DNA from: an uncultured Granulosicoccaceae bacterium
GTDB lineage: Bacteria > Pseudomonadota > Gammaproteobacteria > Granulosicoccales > Granulosicoccaceae
Direction: 5' to 3'
Assembly (NCBI GenBank): GCA_937923745.1
Contig: CALDUO010000231.1
Span: 1 to 53,514, forward strand
DNA length: 53,514 nt
Position 1 is the stretch's first letter; each line of letters opens with the position of its first letter. The position numbers and the translations under genes were made by a program. Positions 18,001 to 26,028 of this stretch are shown here, piece by piece. The notes beneath the pieces are model-generated. The model had not been told where the DNA came from and searched no databases. It was given only the letters and a program-made list of their open reading frames with translations.

Positions 18001-19100
18001 CAGAACTCCGTGGGAACATACACATGACCAGCGGCCAGTTTTCGGGCGGTACGCAACAGTCCGGCCGACTGTAGCTGGAAACCGTGCTGATCAAAATGAT
18101 AATCAACCAATACTTCAATCTGACCGGAGGCGTGTTCAATCACTGTGGTCTCGGGTGGATCGTCGGCGGCGCACGCAGGCCCGCGTGTCAGCAGCCCATC
18201 GGCAATCGTGCCGGGCATCAGAGAACAGACCGCCAAACACTGCGAGCCGGTGACGGCCATCGACGGGTGCGTTTTCCATGGCATGCAATAGCGTGCGGTA
18301 ATTGACCCGCCGTGCCGCGCCGGGGCCAGCACACCGAACTTCGGTGTGACCGATTCGCTGACATCGCCCATGCCCATAAGGCGCCCCGCAGACTGTCTGA
18401 TGGATTCCATCCGTGTATAGAAGTCGCGGTTGTTATCCAACTCGGCACAACTTTCACAGCCGCTTAACCCGAAATCGGTGGCGCGGGCAATGACCATCGG
18501 CATCGCGACATCAAGGCAGGTCACTTCGATGCCGTCGATGGTATCGCGCAGGTTGCCGGTGGGCAGCAACGCACCGGTGCGCGAACCGATAACATCCATA
18601 AATTTCAGTAACACCGGTGCCGCGGTACCCGGAACACCATCAATGCGCGCATCACCGTGATACGCCGGGTGTCCATTCGGGGTTTGAATGGTCGCGGTCA
18701 CACGAGCGCCGGTATTCACAGCTCTGATGTTGATATCAGTGGTATCGCCAGTGGGCGTGTAGAGTCCCATTTCGACGGCGGCGGCGGCCACACCGGATAA
18801 TATATTGCCGCAGGTCGGTGCAAAATCCACGAGACGGGTCTCGACGCTCACTTGCGCAAAAAAATAATCAATATCAGCCCATGTATCGTTTGATTGAGAA
18901 AGAATGGCTACTTTGGTGGTCACGGCATCGCCGCCACCGATACCGTCGATGTTCAGCGGATGGCCGGACCCAATCACGTCCAGCAGCACCTGTTTCAGCC
19001 GCTCGCGGTCCTGCGGTAAATGCTGTTGGTTAAAGTAGGGGCCACGGGATGTACCCCCACGCATCAGAACAAAAGGAATACCGGTTAAATCACTCATCAC
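18000..19100 (-). CDS. PrpF-family isomerase/tautomerase
   Basis: 366 residues from GTG 19100; the adjacent ATG at 19097 is an equally likely start. N-terminal FVLMRGGTSRG and internal TCGN are signatures of the PrpF / 4-oxalomesaconate tautomerase family, which has a diaminopimelate-epimerase fold. The Lys in TTKVAI and the Cys in TCGN match the proposed catalytic pair. Members shift double bonds: trans- to cis-aconitate, methylaconitate, or oxalomesaconate tautomers. In this operon the natural inference is aconitate isomerisation feeding the TCA cycle. Six bases separate it from tctAB; it overlaps the next gene. Confidence 0.85.
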   Translation of the reverse strand: MMSDLTGIPFVLMRGGTSRGPYFNQQHLPQDRERLKQVLLDVIGSGHPLNIDGIGGGDAVTTKVAILSQSNDTWADIDYFFAQVSVETRLVDFAPTCGNILSGVAAAAVEMGLYTPTGDTTDINIRAVNTGARVTATIQTPNGHPAYHGDARIDGVPGTAAPVLLKFMDVIGSRTGALLPTGNLRDTIDGIEVTCLDVAMPMVIARATDFGLSGCESCAELDNNRDFYTRMESIRQSAGRLMGMGDVSESVTPKFGVLAPARHGGSITARYCMPWKTHPSMAVTGSQCLAVCSLMPGTIADGLLTRGPACAADDPPETTVIEHASGQIEVLVDYHFDQHGFQLQSAGLLRTARKLAAGHVYVPTEF

Positions 19101-19106
19101 ACAGGC

Positions 19107-21137
19107 TCATCGTAATGGCCATGGCAGATCAACATACGACTGCAACAGTCCCGGTGGAAAATCACGGTTCAGTGTACTGGCCATGAAACACATAAACGCA
19201 ATTCCGCAGACGGTGAGCGCCAAAGTTCTTGGGACGGATGCGCCTGCGCGCACACGCAGAAAACTCAATAAAAATAACACCAGTGCCAAAATAAAACCGA
19301 GCAGTCCGGTCATCAGCACCAAAAAACCAAACCACGCCAACGTGGGCCATAAGCCATAGGTTGCATTGGCATCTTCGCCTGCGAGTTCGCGGTCTGCAAA
19401 CAGCACGTGCCCTTCGGGCGCCAACATCATCTGTACCAGCAATATCAAACAACACAACAGTGCAATACCGCCAATGACCAAAGGCACTATTTTATCGGTC
19501 ATATTGATGTCCGGAATACGGCTGGCATCAAACACAGCTACACCAAGGTAAGTCGCAATAACCAACAAAAATAGCAGTGGTGCGCGTTTGGCACCGGATT
19601 GGGATTCACCCTCAGACATGATCGATTTCGCCTGACGGATGCCAAGTACGACCGAGATAACAGTAATGATCAGCAGAGTAATGACGATCGGACTAAACAG
19701 GTAATCCATGCCCTGATCAAAGCCTTTTCGAAATCGAAAGCTCGCAATCTGAAACGCCTGGTTCGAGAATTTTTCGACCGGATTGGACAATACAAACCCG
19801 ATCAGAAACGCAGGACGCGACCAATCAAACCGACGTAGAAATATGCCGATCAAACCAATGACACACAGCGCGAGTATGTCTTCAAAGTTTTGTCCGGACT
19901 GAAACGCGGCAAACGAAATCAGCATAAACAAAAAGGGAGCAAGATAGGTAAACCGTATTGTCGTCAGTTTGGCGATACCGCCCGAGGCTGCAATACACAA
20001 GAGCGTGCCAACTACATTGGCCAATGCCAGTAACCACACGATAGCGTAGGTGATGTCGAGGTTACTCTTGAGCATGTTCGGCCCGACCTCAATTTGCCCG
20101 GAACCGAGCAGCGCTATCGCACCAATAAAAATAGCCATGGAGCCTGAGCCCGGTATGCCGAATAACAGGGTCGGTACGAGGCCGCCACCTTCTTTGGCAT
20201 TGTTGGAACTCTCAGGCCCGATAACGCCGCGGACTTCTCCCTTACCGAAGCGGCTTTTGTCACGCGTGGTTTGTACGGTGTGCCCATACGCTATCCAATC
20301 AACCACCGAACCGCCCAGTCCCGGTATTACGCCAACCACGACACCAATAATCGAGCAGCGCATGGACAAAAATATGTTTTTAAACCAATCCCGGATACCG
20401 GTCACCCAGCCAGCGCCGAGCGTGGTTGTTTTTGAAATGGAACGATCCTGGCGCAGCAACGACACGATCTCGGGGATAGCAAAAATACCGAGTCCAACGA
20501 TGACAAGCTTCAACCCGTCAGTGAGATACGGTATGTCGTAGGTGGCCATGCGTAAGTTACCGCCAGCATCTGCTTCACCGATGGTGCCGAGCATCAGACC
20601 CAGGCCAGCGGCGGCGAGTCCTTTTAACGCAACCCGTCCGGCCAGCACCGCGACCATCGATAAACCAAAGATCGTGATCATCAGCATTTCGGGTAACCCA
20701 AATGCGAGCACGACCGGTCTTGCGACAAGGATAAACAATGTCAGAAACAGTGCGCCGACGAGGCCACCGAACAAGGAGGATGAAAAAGCGGCCGACAATG
20801 CACGGGCAGCTTCTCCGTTTTTGGCCATCGGAAAGCCGTCGAGTACCGTCGCCTGAGAGGCAGAGGAGCCGGGGATACCCATTAACACCGAGGCAAACGT
20901 GTCGGAGGTGGGTACCACAGCGACCATACCAATCATTAGCGCCAGACCCAATATGGGGTCCATGCCGAACATAAACGGTAACAGGAGCGACAAGCCGGCA
21001 ATACCACCAAGGCCCGGAAACACACCAACGGCGAGTCCCATGACCACGCCCAGCACCAGATAACCCAGTACCAATGGTTGCAGAATCAGATCCCAAGCAC
21101 TGGCCAGTGCGGGTAATGCGCTGATGAATGTATCCAT
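19107..21137 (-). CDS. tctA: Tripartite tricarboxylate transporter, fused TctA-TctB
   Basis: 676 residues. Residues 1 to about 500 are a TctA large channel: glycine-rich GVFPGLGGIAGLSL near the N-terminus, GIPGSSASQATVLDG, and the second-half repeat GVIPGLGGSVVDW. After a soluble linker, about 520-676 form four further hydrophobic segments like a TctB small subunit, normally a separate gene. No other tctB is nearby, so the fusion should be the complete membrane part. With the TctC receptor encoded just upstream it imports tricarboxylates using an ion gradient. Closely packed in the operon. Confidence 0.88.
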   Translation of the reverse strand: MDTFISALPALASAWDLILQPLVLGYLVLGVVMGLAVGVFPGLGGIAGLSLLLPFMFGMDPILGLALMIGMVAVVPTSDTFASVLMGIPGSSASQATVLDGFPMAKNGEAARALSAAFSSSLFGGLVGALFLTLFILVARPVVLAFGLPEMLMITIFGLSMVAVLAGRVALKGLAAAGLGLMLGTIGEADAGGNLRMATYDIPYLTDGLKLVIVGLGIFAIPEIVSLLRQDRSISKTTTLGAGWVTGIRDWFKNIFLSMRCSIIGVVVGVIPGLGGSVVDWIAYGHTVQTTRDKSRFGKGEVRGVIGPESSNNAKEGGGLVPTLLFGIPGSGSMAIFIGAIALLGSGQIEVGPNMLKSNLDITYAIVWLLALANVVGTLLCIAASGGIAKLTTIRFTYLAPFLFMLISFAAFQSGQNFEDILALCVIGLIGIFLRRFDWSRPAFLIGFVLSNPVEKFSNQAFQIASFRFRKGFDQGMDYLFSPIVITLLIITVISVVLGIRQAKSIMSEGESQSGAKRAPLLFLLVIATYLGVAVFDASRIPDINMTDKIVPLVIGGIALLCCLILLVQMMLAPEGHVLFADRELAGEDANATYGLWPTLAWFGFLVLMTGLLGFILALVLFLLSFLRVRAGASVPRTLALTVCGIAFMCFMASTLNRDFPPGLLQSYVDLPWPLR

Positions 21138-21238
21138 GCGACTAAAACACGTGGCAGACGGGAAAGGTGGGTTGCGCAGCAGTCATGGTCGGTTGGCGAT
21201 CATGACCGCTGCGTCTTAAACAACTGAGGTGACAGTTG

Positions 21239-22333
21239 TTATTTCAGGCTAACGCCGTAGGCCTCTTCGAGCCAGTTGACCACAAACGCTTTGGCTTCGT
21301 CCGGTACGGATACTGCCGCGGTCATAGCGCCTTGCGCCATTTCGCCGGTGTGCATGGGGTATTTACCCAATGTTTTACCGGAGATTTCTGCAAAGTCATC
21401 ACGTGCTGCGATGGCATCGAACGCTGCCACGTAAGCCGCTACCACATCATCCGGTGTGTCACCGGGCAAGTGCATGATTTTCTGTGCCGGGAAACCTGCA
21501 ATAAAGAAGGCTTTCCAGGCTTCCCATGCATCGCCCGAAGTTTCACAACCGTCGGTCGCTTCGCACACTTCCTTGAAGGTGGGCATGTCCGGGAAGGTGG
21601 GGTCACGAACGATGTTGCCGCTATCATCCAGCGCACCCCAGCTCATCATCGGTACCGCTTTACCTTCTTCCACCAGTGCGGCAGAACCTTTCAAATAAGA
21701 TGAGCTGGTTTGATAGTCGATGGTCGCCTCGCCACGTTCGAACATGAGTCGGCCGTCACCACGCCCTTTGATACCAAAGACAGGCTCTACATTCATGCCC
21801 AGCATTTCCCACGCAAGCAGTGGCACGAGGTCCAAACGCGTGGCACCTTGTGAACCATAGATAAAGTCGACGTCTTTGAGTTGATTGGCGGTGCCGTCAT
21901 ACTTTGCGCCGTCTTCAGCGTTCAGGTACGCAACACCACCGGTACCGGTGGCCATGACCTGAATCCAGTCTTTATATTCGTATTTGACGCGAGGGTCGTC
22001 GAGCAGATAAGGAAACTGCGTGGAGCCGGACGACCCGAACAGCAGCGTGCCATCTTCATGGCTTTGTTCCTGGAACCAGTTGGCACCCTTGGTGGAACCC
22101 GCGCCTGGCATGAACTTAACAACAACGGTTGGCTCGCCGGGCATGGCCTCTGACAGAAGCGGTGCAAAAAAGTTAGCCCATTTTGCCGAGCCACCGGTCT
22201 CTGAGAACGGGATGATGATTTCAATGGTTTTGCCAGCGAAATCTGCCTCTGCCTGTGCCGTTACCGGCAGTGCCGCAGCGGCGGCAACAGCGAGTGCTGC
22301 CACCGTTTTTTTACCAAAATCTTTGAACTTCAT
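21239..22333 (-). CDS. tctC: Tripartite tricarboxylate transporter substrate-binding protein, TctC family
   Basis: 364 residues from ATG 22333. The frame is open to 22636, but AGGAGA lies just before this ATG and a signal peptide follows at once, ending TAQA-E near residue 28. The start IEIIIPFSETGGSAKW and the GxGS-containing segment FMPGAGSTKGANW are TctC/Bug family hallmarks. It binds the carboxylate in the periplasm for TctAB. It is somewhat longer than many Bug proteins (about 320) and has two Cys (EVC...DGC) that could form a disulfide. Third in the operon after tcuA and tcuB. Confidence 0.9.
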   Translation of the reverse strand: MKFKDFGKKTVAALAVAAAAALPVTAQAEADFAGKTIEIIIPFSETGGSAKWANFFAPLLSEAMPGEPTVVVKFMPGAGSTKGANWFQEQSHEDGTLLFGSSGSTQFPYLLDDPRVKYEYKDWIQVMATGTGGVAYLNAEDGAKYDGTANQLKDVDFIYGSQGATRLDLVPLLAWEMLGMNVEPVFGIKGRGDGRLMFERGEATIDYQTSSSYLKGSAALVEEGKAVPMMSWGALDDSGNIVRDPTFPDMPTFKEVCEATDGCETSGDAWEAWKAFFIAGFPAQKIMHLPGDTPDDVVAAYVAAFDAIAARDDFAEISGKTLGKYPMHTGEMAQGAMTAAVSVPDEAKAFVVNWLEEAYGVSLK

Positions 22334-22490
22334 TACTCTCTCCTGTGGATCCAGTCGTAAAAGGTTGGCGTTTTTGTAGATGACGACGCCTGTCTGTGAG
22401 CCGACATGACTGACCTGACGGTACCAGTACCATACAACGCGAACCTTGCTTAAACCTTGCGATGTCGCTGATTTTACGCCTGAATGAGGG

Positions 22491-23693
22491 TTATCGTTGC
22501 GCGTCGCGTACCAGCGCCGCCAGCCTGAAAAAACCATGCACCATTTTTGAATAGGGCATGGTGATAAAAAACGCGAGCACGGTGCCAAGGTGAATGGCGA
22601 GTAACGTCGGCACCCACGTGGTACCGGTCGCCACATACAAGAGTAGTCCGGTCAGTCCGGTGGCGCCGAGCAGCAGGACAAACGCCATCTCACCACCGAC
22701 CACTGTTCGTGTTGATCGGTCACCGGTTTGATCATCAGTTTGGTTGCCACTTGGTCCAACGGCCTGATTGCTGCTGTGCTCGCTGCTGTGATCGCTATTG
22801 TGGCCGGTACTGTGGTCATAGCGGTGGCTGGCTGCGCCGGCCCCCAAGGAGGGATCGGCACGGGTTTTCAAATAAGCCAGACCGGCACATCCTACCGTGA
22901 GCAAAAACCCACCGGTGATGCCCAGTAATTTGGGTAATGACAACAACGCATACGGTGCTTCAAGACCCAACCCATAATGCATCACGGTCGCGCTCGACGT
23001 TGACAGAAAACACAACAAAAAGCCGTACATCGTGGCTTGATGATACCAGCGACGTGTGTTGGTATAGCGGTCCTTTTCTTCGTAGTTACAACCCTGTTGT
23101 TGACCACCACCGAGATTACGCAGACTGGCGGCATCTGCCAACGCTTTGCGCAAGTGTGTCAAACGTACCGCCTGTCCATCGACGGTTTGCCAGTAGCGCC
23201 TTATTCCAAAGGCAATAACCACCAGCGGCACGATAAAAGCGGGCAGAAACAGCAGTACCATCATGGTGTGAGACAGGTACGCATAGAAGCCCTCACCGTT
23301 GCCGGGCGTCCATTGGCTGAGCAGATAAAACAACAACGCGATAGTGGTGACCAAGACACCTGCGATAGCCACCCCATGATACTGGAATGCGCCAGCCACA
23401 CGTGACGGCAGAATAAACTGCTGCCAGCTCTCGGTACGAACATTGGCCAACGCTCTTGGGAGATTAATCGCGAATTCGTGCGGCTCGGTGTATTGACACG
23501 CGTAATAACAGCCACGACAGTTGTGGCACAAATTGGCAAACTGGGTGATGTCACCGGATGCAAATGCACGCTGACTGTGCACCGCCGGAAATACCGCGCA
23601 GAAACCCTCGCAGTAACGACACGCATTACACACAGTGAGCTGACGGTCGGCCTCTGCCAGTGAAGCATTAAACTGTAGGGTCTGTTCTTTCAT
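22491..23693 (-). CDS. tcuB: TcuB-like membrane iron-sulfur protein (tricarballylate utilisation)
   Basis: 400 residues. Two ferredoxin-like cysteine clusters: Cys22/25/28/32 and Cys56/59/62/66, each likely holding a [4Fe-4S] centre. A membrane region follows with about six hydrophobic segments. In Salmonella, TcuB reoxidises the flavin of tricarballylate dehydrogenase TcuA and passes electrons to the membrane pool. The insert of about 45 residues between two late membrane helices is a His/Ser/Asn/Asp-rich low-complexity stretch created by 12-bp tandem repeats (22771-22830). It lies between tcuA and tctC. Confidence 0.87.
   Translation of the reverse strand: MKEQTLQFNASLAEADRQLTVCNACRYCEGFCAVFPAVHSQRAFASGDITQFANLCHNCRGCYYACQYTEPHEFAINLPRALANVRTESWQQFILPSRVAGAFQYHGVAIAGVLVTTIALLFYLLSQWTPGNGEGFYAYLSHTMMVLLFLPAFIVPLVVIAFGIRRYWQTVDGQAVRLTHLRKALADAASLRNLGGGQQQGCNYEEKDRYTNTRRWYHQATMYGFLLCFLSTSSATVMHYGLGLEAPYALLSLPKLLGITGGFLLTVGCAGLAYLKTRADPSLGAGAASHRYDHSTGHNSDHSSEHSSNQAVGPSGNQTDDQTGDRSTRTVVGGEMAFVLLLGATGLTGLLLYVATGTTWVPTLLAIHLGTVLAFFITMPYSKMVHGFFRLAALVRDAQR
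22771..22830. repeat. 12-bp tandem array (5 units) inside tcuB
   Basis: Plus-strand units CTGCTGTGCTCG, CTGCTGTGATCG, CTATTGTGGCCG, GTACTGTGGTCA, TAGCGGTGGCTG, diverging rightwards. They encode Ser/His/Asp/Asn tetrapeptides in a loop between membrane helices, and the frame is kept. Confidence 0.85.
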
Positions 23694-23744
23694 CGTGTAT
23701 CAGATGTTTGTGTTGTTGTCAGGCGACGCTTGTCGATGCGTGGT

Positions 23745-23832
23745 GGTTCGAGGGTGATTCCTTGATTGTTTCCAGGTCGTTCTTTTATCGTTTCTTGATC
23801 ATTCCTTGGTCGTTCCTTGGTCGTTCCGGGGC
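23745..23832. repeat. 11-bp tandem array (about 8 units) between tcuA and tcuB
   Basis: Units based on CGTTCCTTGGT repeat with an 11-bp period; the central copies match best. This period matches the DNA helical repeat, so identical bases face one side of the helix. The array fills most of the 157-bp gap inside the operon. Confidence 0.85.
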
Positions 23833-23850
23833 ACCGTTGACAGCTGCCAG

Positions 23851-25266
23851 TCAAGAGTTGCTGTGAAAAGTTGCCACCGATGCTGCCGCCTGTTGTCCCG
23901 CGATGCGACCGAACACGGTACCGATGGTCATACCAAACCCTGCCAGATAGCCCTGACCCAAGATGCTGCCTGCCATGATCTCACCGGCCGCCCAGACATT
24001 GTCATAAGGACCGTTCGGACCGAAGACCCGAGCGGTTTGATCAACCTGCAAACCAAGGTACGTGAATGTGACGCCAGGCTTTAGACTGAACCCATAAAAA
24101 GGTGGTGTGTCGATCGGCCGGGCCCAATTGGTCTTGGGTGGGTGTACGCCCTCGGTAGCAAGGCCGTCAAGTTCGGTCGGGAAGAAGTCACCGTCACGAC
24201 ACCCTGCATTAAAGGTTGTGATTGTATGGGTCAGGGTGTCGAGTGGAATGCCCATCGCAGCACCCAATGCCGCTATGCTGTCCGCTGTTGTTGGCGGATA
24301 CAACGACGGCATAAAAAGGTCGATGGATTTGGCGTCAATAATGACATAAGCCACCTGATCGGGTTGTGCGGCGACGAGGCGTCCCCAAATGGCATAACGT
24401 TTGGGCCAGACGTCTTCACCTTCGTCATAGAAACGTTCCCCATTCCGATTAACCACCACCGAAAACGGCACACAGTCGAGTCGTGTGACAATGCCCCCGT
24501 CGAACTGTGGTGCCCGACCATCAATCGCCACTGCATGGCATTGGGTGGGATCACCGACGCTCACTGCGCCCTGATCCAGCATATTTTTTAGCACCACCCC
24601 GCGGTTGTAAGGGGTACCGCGAATCAGAAAATTGCGCGCAGCCGGACCCCAGGCGCGTGCCAACCAATCAAGGTCTGCCTGAAAACCACCGCTGGCAAGC
24701 ACAATAGACCGGCCGCGGAGCGTCACGCTCTGCCCGTCGACGGTCGCCTGCAGGGTTTCAAACCGATTGTTGTCGAGCGTGATGTCGGTGACCTCGGCGT
24801 CATAGAGTACTTCGACGCCAAGATCAGCAGCACGGTTGTAATAGGCATTAACCAACGCTTTACCCCCACCGAGGAAAAATGCATTGGTGCGACTCAGGGA
24901 GAGGGTACCCGACAGTGATGGCTGAAAACGCACACCTTGAGCCTGCATCCATGGCAGACAGTCTTCGGAGTAGCGGATGGCCAGGCGTGCGAGTGCCTCG
25001 TCGGTTTTGCCGGCGGTTACTCTCAACAGGTCATCGTAATATTCGGCTTCGCCGTAGTCGTCGGTCAGATGTGCCAAAGGCCCTGTGTGCATACAGCGGA
25101 AATTACGGGTGTGCCGCGAATTGCCGCCCCGGTAGACGCGCGGCGCACTTTCCAGCATCAGCACCCGTTGGCCAGCACTTGCACCCTCGATGGCCGCGCA
25201 CAGAGCAGCATTACCGCCACCGACAATAACGATATCCCAGTGCGTTGAGCTGACGTTGTTGTCCAT
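23851..25266 (-). CDS. tcuA: FAD-dependent tricarballylate dehydrogenase-like protein
   Basis: 471 residues. FAD-binding motif IVGGGNAALCAA at about 15-26, then an Arg-rich RGGNSRHTRNFR segment and a C-terminal GLQVDQTARVF/GEIMAGSILGQGY region typical of the succinate dehydrogenase/fumarate reductase-like flavoprotein family that includes TcuA. TcuA oxidises tricarballylate to cis-aconitate, passing electrons to TcuB. It is the first gene of the minus-strand operon, divergent from a TctDE-like two-component system with a palindrome between them. It could act on another substituted tricarboxylate, given the extra PrpF and hydroxyacid dehydrogenase. Confidence 0.87.
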   Translation of the reverse strand: MDNNVSSTHWDIVIVGGGNAALCAAIEGASAGQRVLMLESAPRVYRGGNSRHTRNFRCMHTGPLAHLTDDYGEAEYYDDLLRVTAGKTDEALARLAIRYSEDCLPWMQAQGVRFQPSLSGTLSLSRTNAFFLGGGKALVNAYYNRAADLGVEVLYDAEVTDITLDNNRFETLQATVDGQSVTLRGRSIVLASGGFQADLDWLARAWGPAARNFLIRGTPYNRGVVLKNMLDQGAVSVGDPTQCHAVAIDGRAPQFDGGIVTRLDCVPFSVVVNRNGERFYDEGEDVWPKRYAIWGRLVAAQPDQVAYVIIDAKSIDLFMPSLYPPTTADSIAALGAAMGIPLDTLTHTITTFNAGCRDGDFFPTELDGLATEGVHPPKTNWARPIDTPPFYGFSLKPGVTFTYLGLQVDQTARVFGPNGPYDNVWAAGEIMAGSILGQGYLAGFGMTIGTVFGRIAGQQAAASVATFHSNS

Positions 25267-25297
25267 AGAGCGCGGTTATTTGACTTCACAATAGGGT

Positions 25298-25309
25298 ATG
25301 GTTAACCAT
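25298..25309. promoter_or_regulatory. Palindromic operator candidate between tcuA and the response regulator
   Basis: ATGGTTAACCAT is a perfect 12-bp palindrome, flanked by GGGT on the left and AAACCC on the right, which extend the symmetry with a two-base offset. It lies in the 93-bp divergent gap, with a TTGACT at 25280-25285 nearby. It is well placed to control both promoters. The regulator is probably the adjacent response regulator (inference). Confidence 0.5.
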
Positions 25310-25359
25310 AAACCCTCAAGCTTGCAGAAAGCTGGCGATCCCGGTCTCGACCTCGTTCT

Positions 25360-26028
25360 ATGCGCATCACAGTCATTGAAGATAATGAAGCTCTGGCCAA
25401 TGCCATCGCCTATCGGTTACGTGATCGTGGCCATGCCGTTGATGTGATTTTGAATGGGCAACAGGCGCTGGACTTTCTCGACGCGGAAAGTGCCGATCTT
25501 ATAATCCTCGATTTGACCTTGCCGGGCTTGGGTGGGCTTGATGTGCTGCGTGCGCTTCGGCGGCGCGGGCGGCACACGCCCGTGCTGATATTAACAGCAC
25601 TTGGCAGTACCGAAGACCGGGTAGAGGGCCTTGACGCCGGCGCTGACGATTACCTCGTCAAGCCTTTTATGATGGATGAGCTCGAAGCAAGACTGCGGGC
25701 CTTGTCACGACGGCGCGCGCTGGAATATTCAGCGGAAGAATCCATCGGTCCGCTGCGCTTTGATGTGACCGCTAGACGCCTGTTTGCAGACGGTGTACAG
25801 CTGGAATTGCCGAGGCGTGAGCTCGCAACGTTCGAATGTCTGGTCGAGCATCGCGGAAAACTTGTGTCTAAAGCACAGTTGGCAGACCACCTGTATGGCG
25901 TGGGTGCCAGTGTTGAGGACAAGGTGGTCGAAACGCATGTCTCGCGCCTGCGCAAACGGTTACATGAACACGGTGTGCACATCAAAAGTGCGCGGGGTTT
26001 GGGTTATACGTTGGTCGTCAACGATTGA
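25360..26028 (+). CDS. OmpR/PhoB-family response regulator (TctD-like)
   Basis: 222 residues. Receiver domain with acidic pocket Asp8, phospho-acceptor Asp51 (ILDLTLPG), Thr79 and Lys101 (DYLVKPF); a C-terminal winged-helix of the OmpR type follows from about 125. Together with the sensor kinase it should switch on the divergent tricarboxylate operon, as TctD does for citrate/tricarballylate-type transporters in enterobacteria and pseudomonads. The stop overlaps the kinase start by three bases. A role in regulating the downstream copper ATPase is possible but less likely. Confidence 0.9.
   Translation: MRITVIEDNEALANAIAYRLRDRGHAVDVILNGQQALDFLDAESADLIILDLTLPGLGGLDVLRALRRRGRHTPVLILTALGSTEDRVEGLDAGADDYLVKPFMMDELEARLRALSRRRALEYSAEESIGPLRFDVTARRLFADGVQLELPRRELATFECLVEHRGKLVSKAQLADHLYGVGASVEDKVVETHVSRLRKRLHEHGVHIKSARGLGYTLVVND

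Noticed and set aside
22334-22636. N-terminal extension of tctC
   Set aside because: The extension overlaps tcuB in another frame and lacks similarity; the ATG at 22333 has AGGAGA upstream and a signal peptide downstream.
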